Positions 26,125 to 33,167 of a stretch of 37,688 nucleotides of DNA are shown one piece after another (within the stretch, counting starts at the first letter, position 1; the number at the start of each line of letters is the position of its first letter). Position numbers and translations under genes: made by a program. Below the pieces are notes generated by a model. That model was not told the DNA's origin. It did not search any database and was given only the letters and a program-made list of their open reading frames with translations. The DNA comes from Chitinophagaceae bacterium (lineage in GTDB: Bacteria; Bacteroidota; Bacteroidia; Chitinophagales; Chitinophagaceae). The stretch covers positions 1-37,688 of the forward strand of contig JADGPW010000093.1 in assembly GCA_017882265.1 (NCBI GenBank), written 5' to 3'.

Positions 26125-26871
26125 TCAGCTGTTTTTAACTTTATGGACACTGAGCGTGGCTGCTATTACTGCATACGCGGGCGCCAGTAAGATCAACACA
26201 TGCATCAGGTAAAATAACAGGCCGTTCCCAATCGCCAGCCCTTTATGTCGTCCGGTAAAAGCCACGCTTTGGGCCGGGGTAAAATTGACTCTTGCAAAAC
26301 TGTAATCGAGCATGGAAAGACCAAAATAATAACATTCCATCAGCAAGGCAATGATCGGGGTGATCCAGCCTATTACCGGAATAAGGGATAAAAGAAGTAA
26401 CGCAAAAAGATAAACGGATTGCCAACCGGCATTTCTTAGCGCCAGCTTCATTCCTCTCTCCGCATCTTTTTTCAGTTCTTTCCAGTTGAAAGAATGTTCC
26501 TTATTATCAATAATAGCTTCTGTTTTTTCGCTCAGGTATGCAAACACCGGTGCGCCAATGATAAGAATCAGGTATTTGAAAAGCGAGAAATAAAATAACA
26601 CCAGTATCAGCCGCAGCATCATGCCCATCATCACAAAGATAAAACTAAGCCATTCGTTCCTTTCTTTCTGCAACCAGACTTCGATGCTTAATTGCCGGCT
26701 TATCCAGGAAACGACACCATCGGAAGATGTCCAGAAAAAGAACATGCCCGCAATGAACAGGGCTGTGTATATGATCCCAGGAAGGATGATCCATTTAAAA
26801 AGCCGGTGTCTTTGTATAAATTGCCGGGCCTCGCCCCATGACTGGATCGCTATAACAATTTCTTTCAGCAA
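26125..26871 (-). CDS. EI24-domain (CysZ-like) membrane protein
   Basis: The 248-residue product has four or five hydrophobic segments: around ILPGIIYTALFIAGMFFF, LSFIFVMMGMMLRLILVLFY, YLILIIGAPVFAYLSEKTEA, LFALLLLSLIPVIGWI and LLFYLMHVLILLAPAYA. GAPVFAYLSEKTE and SLIPVIGWITPIIALLMECYYFG are EI24/CysZ-type motifs; CysZ imports sulfate, but this Bacteroidota form has no proven substrate. No in-frame ATG exists at the N-terminus. TTG 26871 gives MLKEIVIAIQSWGEA, the usual beginning; a TTG at 26922 would add residues encoded by a repeat tract. Confidence 0.8.
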   Translation of the reverse strand: MLKEIVIAIQSWGEARQFIQRHRLFKWIILPGIIYTALFIAGMFFFWTSSDGVVSWISRQLSIEVWLQKERNEWLSFIFVMMGMMLRLILVLFYFSLFKYLILIIGAPVFAYLSEKTEAIIDNKEHSFNWKELKKDAERGMKLALRNAGWQSVYLFALLLLSLIPVIGWITPIIALLMECYYFGLSMLDYSFARVNFTPAQSVAFTGRHKGLAIGNGLLFYLMHVLILLAPAYAVIAATLSVHKVKNS

Positions 26872-26892
26872 AGCCTTAATTTGAGGGGTAAA

Positions 26893-26928
26893 TATAGTGA
26901 ATGGTGAATAGTCAATAGTCAATGAATG
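26893..26928. repeat. Word repeat (GTGAATGGTGAATAGTCAATAGTC) between EI24 and mpg genes
   Basis: Short direct words GTGAATG, GTGAATA, GTCAATA and GTCAATG follow one another in the gap between divergent genes. They belong to the same word family as the ispF-dut element. No opposing arm is evident here. Confidence 0.55.
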
Positions 26929-26955
26929 GTTTATTAATAAACGGAATTCAAGTTT

Positions 26956-27561
26956 ATGAAAAAGCTGGGCCTGAGCTTTTACAGGAGGGATAATGTTGTG
27001 CAGATCGCCAAAGAATTATTGGGAAAGATATTGGTGACCCAATGGAACGGAATCATTACTTCTGGCCGGATCGTGGAAGTGGAAGCGTATGCCGGTACAC
27101 CGGACAGAGCCTCTCATGCTTTTGGAGGCAGAAGGACAGCCAGGAACGAGATCATGTATGCAAAAGGTGGTTTCGCGTATGTTTATTTATGCTATGGAAT
27201 CCACTATTTGTTCAATGTGGTCACCCATACCCGGGATATTCCACATGCCATTCTTATCCGGGCGCTGGAACCGCTGAAAGGTATAAATGAAATGCTGAAG
27301 AGAACAGGTAAAGAAAAACCGGATCATACATTAACAAAAGGGCCCGGCAATGTCTCAAAGGCACTGGGCATTACTACGATCCATAGTGGTCATTCTTTAT
27401 TGAGTAAAGAACTTTTTATAGCCGATGACGGGTATAAGTTTGCAGAAAAAGAGATATTCTCTTCACCGCGTATTGGTGTTGATTATGCCGGGAAGCATGC
27501 ACGCTGGCCCTACCGGTTTTATATCAAAGGGAATCCATTTGTAAGCGGGAAGCCTAATTAG
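26956..27561 (+). CDS. DNA-3-methyladenine glycosylase (AAG/Mpg family)
   Basis: The enzyme excises 3-methyladenine and other alkylated purines in base-excision repair. The 201-residue length is normal. The catalytic region GRIVEVEAYAGTPDRASHAFGG holds the general-base Glu, followed by ARNEIMYAKGGFAYVYLCYG, GIHYLFNVVT, ILIRALEPLKG and the C-terminal GPGNVSKALGI and YAGKHARWPYRFYI. It is divergent from the EI24 gene and stands alone. Confidence 0.95.
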   Translation: MKKLGLSFYRRDNVVQIAKELLGKILVTQWNGIITSGRIVEVEAYAGTPDRASHAFGGRRTARNEIMYAKGGFAYVYLCYGIHYLFNVVTHTRDIPHAILIRALEPLKGINEMLKRTGKEKPDHTLTKGPGNVSKALGITTIHSGHSLLSKELFIADDGYKFAEKEIFSSPRIGVDYAGKHARWPYRFYIKGNPFVSGKPN

Positions 27562-27665
27562 GCAATAGGCAATGGACAATAGACAATAGGCAATTGATAA
27601 TAGACATTGGACAATGGGTAATTGAAACTGACATTGCCAATTGTCTATTGCTTATTGTCAATTGA
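27562..27665. repeat. Quasi-palindromic word repeat (CAATAGACAATAGGCAATTG type)
   Basis: The left arm (27562-27619) repeats CAATAG, CAATGG and CAATTG words. The right arm (27629-27665) is the complementary form, with GCCAATTGTCTATTGCTTA and TTGTCAATTG. The spacer is about 10 bp. The tract lies between convergent genes and the right arm encodes the last residues of the symporter gene, whose TAG stop is within it. As RNA it could form a long hairpin and terminate both genes. Confidence 0.75.
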
Positions 27666-28940
27666 ACTCTTCTGTTTATTAAACGCTTCATCCATTTTCT
27701 CCCTGTCAAATTCTTTTTCATTATTCGAGATCCAGACCGTGGCTACTCCGTTACCAATAAAATTGGTGATAGCTCTCGCTTCCGACATAAAGCGGTCCAC
27801 GCCAATCAACATAGCCAGGCCTTCCACGGGAATTACTTTTATAGTTGTCAGCGTAGTCGCCAATACAACGAAGCCGCTCCCCGTTACACCGGCCGCCCCC
27901 TTTGAAGTAAGCATTAAAATACCAATGATACTGATCACCTGCCCCAAACTTAAATGCACATGGAATACCTGTGCCAGGAATATCATACACATGGATAAAT
28001 AGATCGTGGTACCATCCAGGTTAAACGAATAACCCGCCGGCACTACCAGACCCACGACGGATTTGGAACAACCCATTCCTTCTAATTTTTGCATCAGGGA
28101 AGGCAAAGCCGCTTCAGAGGAAGAGGTACCTAATACCACCAGTAATTCCTGGCGGATATAACGTAAAAATTGCAGAATACTGATTTGATAAGAACGCAGG
28201 ATCAGCCAAAGCACTCCAAAAATAAATATGATCATGGTGGTGTATACGGTACCCATTAGTTTTGCCAGCGGCAACAAGGTATCAATACCATATTTTCCAA
28301 TCGTATAAGCCATCCCGCCAAAAGCGCCAATGGGCGCCAGTAGCATAACGATACGCAAAGCACGAAAAACATATTTTGATATCCATTGCATAATGGGGAT
28401 GATCTTCCATTGCCGTTCTTTATAATAGCTGAGAAAGATCCCCGAAAATAAAGCGGCTATCAAAACCTGCAGGGTAACGTTTTCTTTGAAAAATTTCCAC
28501 CAGTCAAAATGGTGGCTTTGAGTAAACTTTGAAATATCCGTAGTTTTGACTGCCGTGGTATCCACACCATGGCCAGGCTGAATGACCACAGCCACGGCGA
28601 TACCGATCAGCAAGGCAAACGTAGAGACCACTTCAAAATACAATAATGATTTGGCGCCTACCCGGCCAACTTTTTTCAAATTACCCATACTCACGATACC
28701 CAGGGTAATGGTGAGAAAAATGATCGGGCCAATAAATAATTTGACAAGACTGATGAATACACCACTGAGAAACTCACTCAGGGAACTGCCGATCAGCATT
28801 TCCTGTCCAAGGAACCATGTTTTTATTGGATGGGCCAAAATGGGTTGCAGGGCTACCCGCGGGAAAAAATGCCCGACCAGGATTCCTGCCGTTATAGAGA
28901 TCAATACCCAGAATGTAAGATTAGTAACTATTTTTTTCAT
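27645..28940 (-). CDS. Dicarboxylate/amino acid:cation symporter (DAACS family)
   Basis: The 431-residue membrane transporter shows the family's re-entrant-loop motif as SSSEAALPSLM, the helix GLVVPAGYSFNLDGTTIYLSM, the second loop GAAGVTGSGFVVLATTL, and the substrate/ion-binding GVDRFMSEARAITNFIGN. It probably imports C4-dicarboxylates, glutamate or aspartate with Na+ or H+; the exact substrate is not readable. The C-terminal SSIDNKQ is encoded by the repeat tract at 27562-27665, so the native tail may have been replaced. It starts MKKIVTNLTFWVLIS, with a 35-bp gap to the beta-barrel gene upstream on the same strand. Confidence 0.93.
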   Translation of the reverse strand: MKKIVTNLTFWVLISITAGILVGHFFPRVALQPILAHPIKTWFLGQEMLIGSSLSEFLSGVFISLVKLFIGPIIFLTITLGIVSMGNLKKVGRVGAKSLLYFEVVSTFALLIGIAVAVVIQPGHGVDTTAVKTTDISKFTQSHHFDWWKFFKENVTLQVLIAALFSGIFLSYYKERQWKIIPIMQWISKYVFRALRIVMLLAPIGAFGGMAYTIGKYGIDTLLPLAKLMGTVYTTMIIFIFGVLWLILRSYQISILQFLRYIRQELLVVLGTSSSEAALPSLMQKLEGMGCSKSVVGLVVPAGYSFNLDGTTIYLSMCMIFLAQVFHVHLSLGQVISIIGILMLTSKGAAGVTGSGFVVLATTLTTIKVIPVEGLAMLIGVDRFMSEARAITNFIGNGVATVWISNNEKEFDREKMDEAFNKQKSSIDNKQ

Positions 28941-28975
28941 GTAGATGCAGGGATCAGCAACTGAAAATAACGAAA

Positions 28976-29509
28976 TTAGAATCTCCAGCCTGCACTGATG
29001 CCCGGTAAGGGAATGAAGCCATCGCCATACGAAACTTTATTGCCTTTCGTGTTCAGGATTACCTGTTCACCGGCGGCAAAATAGGGAGTTATATAAAACT
29101 GGTCATTGATAAGAATAGTGTACCCGGCTTCCAAGGAAGGTTGAAAAATAGTGAGTTTGGAGTCACTTTCAGTAGCTGGGATACTCCAGTGGATGGTCAT
29201 TTTCCACAAAGAAGTTTCCAGGCCTATAAAGAATCGCTTGGGCAGTACATTAAAATAATACCGGTAGCCTAATGACCCTCCCCAGCCTGTTCCTTGTTCA
29301 CCATCATGAAGGGGGGTCCTTTCTAATCGTACATTATTATAACCAGCCCGGAGAAGAATAGAATGATGAATTTTTGAATTTAAAGAAAGTTGAACGTTAA
29401 GGATTGAACCATCCGGGTAATATTTATATTCGGCCCCCACATCAAAAGTTTTATAACCGAAATCCTGTGATCCTGCAGATATTAAAAAGAAAAGGGCAAG
29501 GAGGCCCAT
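28976..29509 (-). CDS. Outer-membrane beta-barrel protein of unknown function
   Basis: With the start at ATG 29509 the product has 177 residues, a signal peptide (MGLLALFFLISAGSQ) and an eight-strand-like pattern, seen in FDVGAEYKYYPDGSILNVQLSL, ILLRAGYNNVRLER, GGSLGYRYYFNV, FFIGLETSLWKM, LEAGYTILINDQFYITPYFA and a terminal AGWRF. The C-terminal Phe is typical of outer-membrane barrels. An upstream in-frame ATG (29599) would add 30 residues encoded by an inverted-repeat arm (TAYPFPSGRRNKRN) and hide the signal, so it is rejected. The function is unknown; the PorP/SprF gene lies upstream on the same strand. Confidence 0.72.
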   Translation of the reverse strand: MGLLALFFLISAGSQDFGYKTFDVGAEYKYYPDGSILNVQLSLNSKIHHSILLRAGYNNVRLERTPLHDGEQGTGWGGSLGYRYYFNVLPKRFFIGLETSLWKMTIHWSIPATESDSKLTIFQPSLEAGYTILINDQFYITPYFAAGEQVILNTKGNKVSYGDGFIPLPGISAGWRF

Positions 29510-29541
29510 CCCAATTTTATGAAAGATGTAGTTTCTCTTAT

Positions 29542-29651
29542 TTCGCCTTCCCGAAGGGAAGGGGTAAGCAGTCTTTAATATTGAAAATTTTAGTTGCATT
29601 ATTATTTCGACGATATACAGGTTCTTTACTCCTTCCCTTCGGGAAGGTGAA
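29542..29651. repeat. Inverted pair of 26-bp arms (CCTTCCCGAAGGGAAGG type)
   Basis: The left arm 29542-29567 and right arm 29626-29651 are reverse complements with two differences. Each contains its own short palindrome (CTTCCCGAAGGGAAG) and 58 bp separate them. The structure lies in front of the beta-barrel gene and resembles a small MITE-like element. Confidence 0.8.
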
Positions 29652-29694
29652 TTTAATAAAACTTCTTCTTTAAAAACTGTGGGATGGGCCTCTT

Positions 29695-30711
29695 TTAGAA
29701 CCTCGGGCAGTTCAGTTTTTTTGCATTCGGGTCAACCGGCTTTTTGATGTATATAAGCGATATCTCCATACCGCCTCTTGTATTAGAAGCAGGATTCAGG
29801 CTTGAAGTATTGACATCATAAGTAGTACCTATCAGAATACCGTTGAATTCCAAACCAATATAAGGAATCGCGGCATCGTTAAGACGATACCAGGCTCCCA
29901 AATAAAGATTGATAGGGTTTTCCTCATTATTATTTACATTCAGAGAATAAGCTCCTCCAACAACTGTATTGTGTGCACTGCCTTGCATACTATAAATAGC
30001 GGAAAAATGCAGGTAATTATAGGTTCCTAAAGGGATCCTTCCCCCGCCTTGAATCGTTGTTCTTGTGTTCAATAAGAATTGCCCACCCTCGAAAGTTTCT
30101 TTAGGCCGGTTAATATGGTACATGGAAGCGCCAAAATAGAAATTATTATATCCATTAGTACTGCCATTGTACAATACCCCTGCATTCATATCAAAATAAC
30201 TTACATTGATCTGTTTATTGGAAAAGATTTCACCGGTCGTGCCCGGTACAAAACCTAAGGGAGTCAGTTCGTCTTCAAAAACCACTTTCGTAACATCTAG
30301 TCTTTTATTAACAAAAGTTCCCTGGAAACCAGCGCTGATGTGATGATAGCCATTTTCATCCAAACCTTTATGATAGGCTAGTGATAAACCGGCAGCATTA
30401 GTAACCAATACACCATCCCCCGCACGGTCAGTGAAACCAAGAATCCCCACTCCAAGCTGATCGATCTCAGGCAGGCGGTTTTTCAGCATACCACAATCAA
30501 AAGAAACCGTTCTGGTATCATATGCATTATAAATAGTGGGCCATTGATTACGGAAATTACCGGCTACCCTGTACACACCATCAAACATACCCGTCAATGC
30601 AGGATTGAGCGTCATGGGTGAAGCAAAGAATTGGGAAAAGTTGGGGTCTTGCGCTGATGACACACTTACCAAGGCTCCACAAACAATCAGGGTAGAAAGA
30701 ATTTTTTTCAT
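29695..30711 (-). CDS. Type IX secretion membrane protein, PorP/SprF family
   Basis: The 338-residue product starts MKKILSTLIVCGALVSVSSA (signal peptide) and continues DPNFSQFFASPMTLNPALTG, the diagnostic PorP/SprF N-terminus. The rest is a beta-barrel with conserved Asn/Gly/Tyr-rich strands (FRNQWPTI, LSLAYHKGLD, GGAYSLNVN). PorP/SprF proteins hold T9SS cargo, usually a large adhesin or a protein with a type B sorting domain encoded next door; no such partner is visible here. ATG 30711 is chosen because the extension to 30756 lies before the signal. Confidence 0.9.
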   Translation of the reverse strand: MKKILSTLIVCGALVSVSSAQDPNFSQFFASPMTLNPALTGMFDGVYRVAGNFRNQWPTIYNAYDTRTVSFDCGMLKNRLPEIDQLGVGILGFTDRAGDGVLVTNAAGLSLAYHKGLDENGYHHISAGFQGTFVNKRLDVTKVVFEDELTPLGFVPGTTGEIFSNKQINVSYFDMNAGVLYNGSTNGYNNFYFGASMYHINRPKETFEGGQFLLNTRTTIQGGGRIPLGTYNYLHFSAIYSMQGSAHNTVVGGAYSLNVNNNEENPINLYLGAWYRLNDAAIPYIGLEFNGILIGTTYDVNTSSLNPASNTRGGMEISLIYIKKPVDPNAKKLNCPRF

Positions 30712-31016
30712 CTCAGCAATTAATATTTTTTCACAACTCCTAAGGATAAATAACAAAACTGAACATGTAAACGTCCACGTCCTGGGTGAAATTGTAACCG
30801 TCCTTGGCTGGTTTTTGAATTGTCCGGAAACGAAACTGTAAAATACAACAATTTATAGACCTGAAAAAGGAAATTATTGCTGCTTTTGCGGGTTATGGGT
30901 TAAAGGTTATGGGTTACGAAATAGAACTTCTGGTTGGGGAAAATTGATTAGTTGTGAGCTTTGAGAAAAAGTCCTAATGTGTTGGCATCCCGTAACTCAT
31001 AACTCAAAACCCGTAA
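30712..31016. other. Intergenic region between upp and the PorP/SprF gene
   Basis: About 305 bp with no coding gene. The half next to the PorP/SprF gene presumably holds its promoter, though I cannot place a convincing -33/-7 pair. The other half is the GGTTATGGGTTA quasi-palindrome. Confidence 0.5.
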
Positions 31017-31018
31017 CT
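30889..31018. repeat. Quasi-palindromic word repeat (GGGTTATGGGTTA type)
   Basis: The left arm (30889-30918) reads GCGGGTTATGGGTTAAAGG, TTATGGGTTACG; the right arm (30989-31018) has CCCGTAACTCATAACTCAAA and ACCCGTAAC, its complement. The spacer is about 70 bp. The right arm reaches 2 bp into the stop end of upp. Confidence 0.7.
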
Positions 31019-31667
31019 ACATTTGAACCTTCGTCCCATATGCCAGATCCCCTGCGTCCCCCAGCCCGGGAACAATATAACCTTTGGCGGTCAGTTCATC
31101 ATCTATATCGCCACACCAGATAGTTACCGAGGGCTCTTCCCTTTTTACATACTCAATACCCACCGTACAGGCAATAACTGCTACAATATGAATTTCCCTG
31201 GGATGACCCTCTGCTTTTAAAAAATGTATGGTCTTTACCAGCGAAGAGCCGGTGGCCAGCATAGGATCGGAAATGATCACCACCCTGTTTTCCAATTCAG
31301 GGCAGGACACATAATCAAGGCTTATTTCAAAACTGCCGTCTTTATTATGCTTCCGGTAGGCTGAAATAAAAGCATTATCTGCCTGGTCAAAATAGTTCAG
31401 CAATCCCTGGTGAAGCGGTAAACCGGCACGGAGAATGGTGGCCAGTACAGGTTGTTCCTTCATTACTTTGGCAGTCGCGATACCCAGCGGGGTTTGCACT
31501 TCTTTTTCTACAAAGGGCAATACTTTGCTGATCTCATAGGCGGTGGCTTCACCAATACGTTCCAGGTTTCGACGAAGCCGCATCCGGTCTTTCTGGATCT
31601 CCACATCCCGTAATTCTGCAATCCAGTTACTGATCATCGAATGTTGCTGGCTGAGATTAACAATCAT
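31017..31667 (-). CDS. upp: Uracil phosphoribosyltransferase
   Basis: UPRTase makes UMP from uracil and PRPP in pyrimidine salvage. The 216-residue protein has VLATILRAGLPLHQGLLNYF, the PRPP-binding loop VIISDPMLATGSSLVKTIHF, and the C-terminal GYIVPGLGDAGDLAYGTK that binds uracil. It stands alone between the PorP/SprF gene and the divergent anmK, with the repeat tract just after its stop. Confidence 0.95.
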   Translation of the reverse strand: MIVNLSQQHSMISNWIAELRDVEIQKDRMRLRRNLERIGEATAYEISKVLPFVEKEVQTPLGIATAKVMKEQPVLATILRAGLPLHQGLLNYFDQADNAFISAYRKHNKDGSFEISLDYVSCPELENRVVIISDPMLATGSSLVKTIHFLKAEGHPREIHIVAVIACTVGIEYVKREEPSVTIWCGDIDDELTAKGYIVPGLGDAGDLAYGTKVQM

Positions 31668-31761
31668 AAAAATTGAATATTTAATATGGAAGATTGAATA
31701 TTGAAGAACGGCCCCGACTTCGCAAAAGCTTTACTTTTGGACAAATTTAATTTAAATCTGC

Positions 31762-31795
31762 TCCCGAAGTGCTGAGCATGTCGAAGTATCGGGAC
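31762..31795. repeat. Palindromic element (TCCCGAAGTGCTGAGCATGT to TATCGGGA)
   Basis: TCCCGA and TCGGGA form the outer stem; GTGCTGAGCAT is an inner short palindrome, and CGAAGTA follows. I know very similar DNA (CTGAGC-TGTCGAAG words) from intergenic regions of many Bacteroidota. It lies 12 bp before the anmK start codon, so it would be in or next to the ribosome-binding region. Confidence 0.65.
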
Positions 31796-31807
31796 TAAAA
31801 TCGGTTT

Positions 31808-33052
31808 ATGATCTATCGCGCAATTGGTTTAATGAGTGGCAGTTCCCTCGACGGACTGGATATTGCATTTACGGAATTTCAGGAACAGGCAGGAACCTGG
31901 AAATATGAGATGATTGTGGCTGATTGCTATCCCTATCCTCCGGAATGGTTGAAGCGGTTGACAAATGCCGGCTCGCTCTCTGCCCTGGATTACCAATTAT
32001 TACATACGGAATATGGTCATTATATAGGGCAGCAGGTCAATATATTTATTGATGCTCATCAATTACAGTACAAGGTTTCGTTGATAGCATCTCACGGCCA
32101 CACCGTTTTTCACCTGCCGGCACAAAACATGACTGCACAATTGGGTGATGGCGCTGCTATAGCCGCTGAAACAAAATTGCCCGTGGTGACCGATCTCCGG
32201 GCACTTGATATTGCTTTCGGAGGGCAAGGTGCGCCGATCGTTCCCATCGGGGAAAAACTTTTGCTCAAAGGATATGATTATTTTTTGAATCTCGGGGGGA
32301 TTGCGAATATATCAAGGCCGCCTTACCCAAACCCTCTCCTCGCGGAGAGGGCTTCGAAGACTCCGTATACCGCAAAGTCTTTACAATATTCGGAGTCTTC
32401 GAAGCCCCTTTCTCCGTCAGGAGAAGGGGGCTTGGGGGATGAGGCGTTCATCGCATTCGACGTCTGCCCCGCCAACCGCGTATTAAATATGCTGGCCAAT
32501 GAATTGGGTAAAGAGTATGATGAAGGAGGACAAATAGCTGCAAATGGAACAATTAATAGTGCATTGCTCGAAAAACTAAATGCCCTTGATTACTATCAAC
32601 AAACTTATCCCAAATCACTGGCTAATGATTTTGGTACACAGGTAGTATATCCCATTATCCAAAAGGCAACGCTTGAAATACCAGATGCCCTTGCAACGTA
32701 TACAGAACATATTGCTCTCCAAATCCGTAATGCCATTTCAAGTTTTAGAGACTGCCGTCCCGATAGCTATCGGGAGCCGACTGCCGTCCCGATAGCTATC
32801 GGGAGCCAACTGCTGGCTACCGGTGGCGGGGCTCTCAATACTTTCCTGGTTCAGCGTCTGCGTCAGCAACTGGAAACCTGCCAGGTTGAGGTGATCGTAC
32901 CAGATACAAAACTGGTGAATTTTAAAGAAGCCTTAATTATGGCTTTTATCGGGGTACTCCGTTGGCGGCAGGAGTATAATGTATTATCTTCAGTGACCGG
33001 TGCAATCAGGGATAGTATCGGAGGAGCTTTGTGGTCGGGACAGGAAGCTTAA
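31808..33052 (+). CDS. anmK: Anhydro-N-acetylmuramic acid kinase
   Basis: AnmK phosphorylates and hydrolyses 1,6-anhydro-MurNAc to MurNAc-6-phosphate for cell-wall recycling. Family motifs appear in order: GLMSGSSLDGLDIAF, ASHGHTVFH, LGDGAAIAAET, FGGQGAPIVPIGEKLL, FLNLGGIANIS, AFDVCPANRVLN and QLLATGGGALNTF. At 414 residues it is longer than the usual 350-370; the excess lies in two places encoded by palindromic DNA repeats: residues about 170-211 and 315-333. Both preserve the frame, and all motifs remain intact, so activity is plausible. Its divergent neighbour is upp. A NamZ-like gene about 10 kb away fits the same salvage theme. Confidence 0.92.
   Translation: MIYRAIGLMSGSSLDGLDIAFTEFQEQAGTWKYEMIVADCYPYPPEWLKRLTNAGSLSALDYQLLHTEYGHYIGQQVNIFIDAHQLQYKVSLIASHGHTVFHLPAQNMTAQLGDGAAIAAETKLPVVTDLRALDIAFGGQGAPIVPIGEKLLLKGYDYFLNLGGIANISRPPYPNPLLAERASKTPYTAKSLQYSESSKPLSPSGEGGLGDEAFIAFDVCPANRVLNMLANELGKEYDEGGQIAANGTINSALLEKLNALDYYQQTYPKSLANDFGTQVVYPIIQKATLEIPDALATYTEHIALQIRNAISSFRDCRPDSYREPTAVPIAIGSQLLATGGGALNTFLVQRLRQQLETCQVEVIVPDTKLVNFKEALIMAFIGVLRWRQEYNVLSSVTGAIRDSIGGALWSGQEA
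32322..32437. repeat. Long inverted repeat with hairpin arms inserted in anmK
   Basis: GCTTCGAAGACTCCG (32351-32365) and its exact complement (32391-32405) are the inner arms. Outside them each side has its own hairpin: CCCTCTCC/GGAGAGGG (32332-32339 with 32344-32351) on the left and a one-mismatch pair around GTCA (32405-32429) on the right. The outermost CCCAAA and TTGGGG words are complementary too. The whole 116 bp reads through in frame. Confidence 0.85.
32750..32807. repeat. Two tandem 29-bp units with the 18-bp palindrome TCCCGATAGCTATCGGGA, in anmK
   Basis: Units at 32750-32778 and 32779-32807 are identical and each contains the perfect palindrome (32758-32775 and 32787-32804). Because 29 is not a multiple of three, unit 1 is translated as DCRPDSYREP and unit 2 as TAVPIAIGS. 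Confidence 0.9.
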
Positions 33053-33138
33053 TGGTCAAAGAAGTCAAAAGAAGTCAAAGAGGTCAAAAAATCAAATGAA
33101 TGAGATATGTCCCCTTTGACTTTCTATGACCTTTATTA
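33053..33138. repeat. Quasi-palindromic word repeat (GTCAAAGAAGTCAAA type)
   Basis: The left arm (33053-33099) strings GGTCAAAGAAGTCAAAAGAA and GTCAAAGAGGTCAAA words; the right arm (33111-33138) has CCCCTTTGACTTTCTATGAC then CTTTATTAA. The same family occurs at 14417-14530, with a near-identical right arm. It follows the anmK stop directly. Confidence 0.75.
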
Positions 33139-33167
33139 ATCGGAATGTCTCTAAATCTGTTATTCTC

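Noticed and set aside
31808-33052. anmK as a pseudogene because of its repeats
   Set aside because: The frame is intact and all kinase motifs are present in order; the extra length lies between motifs.
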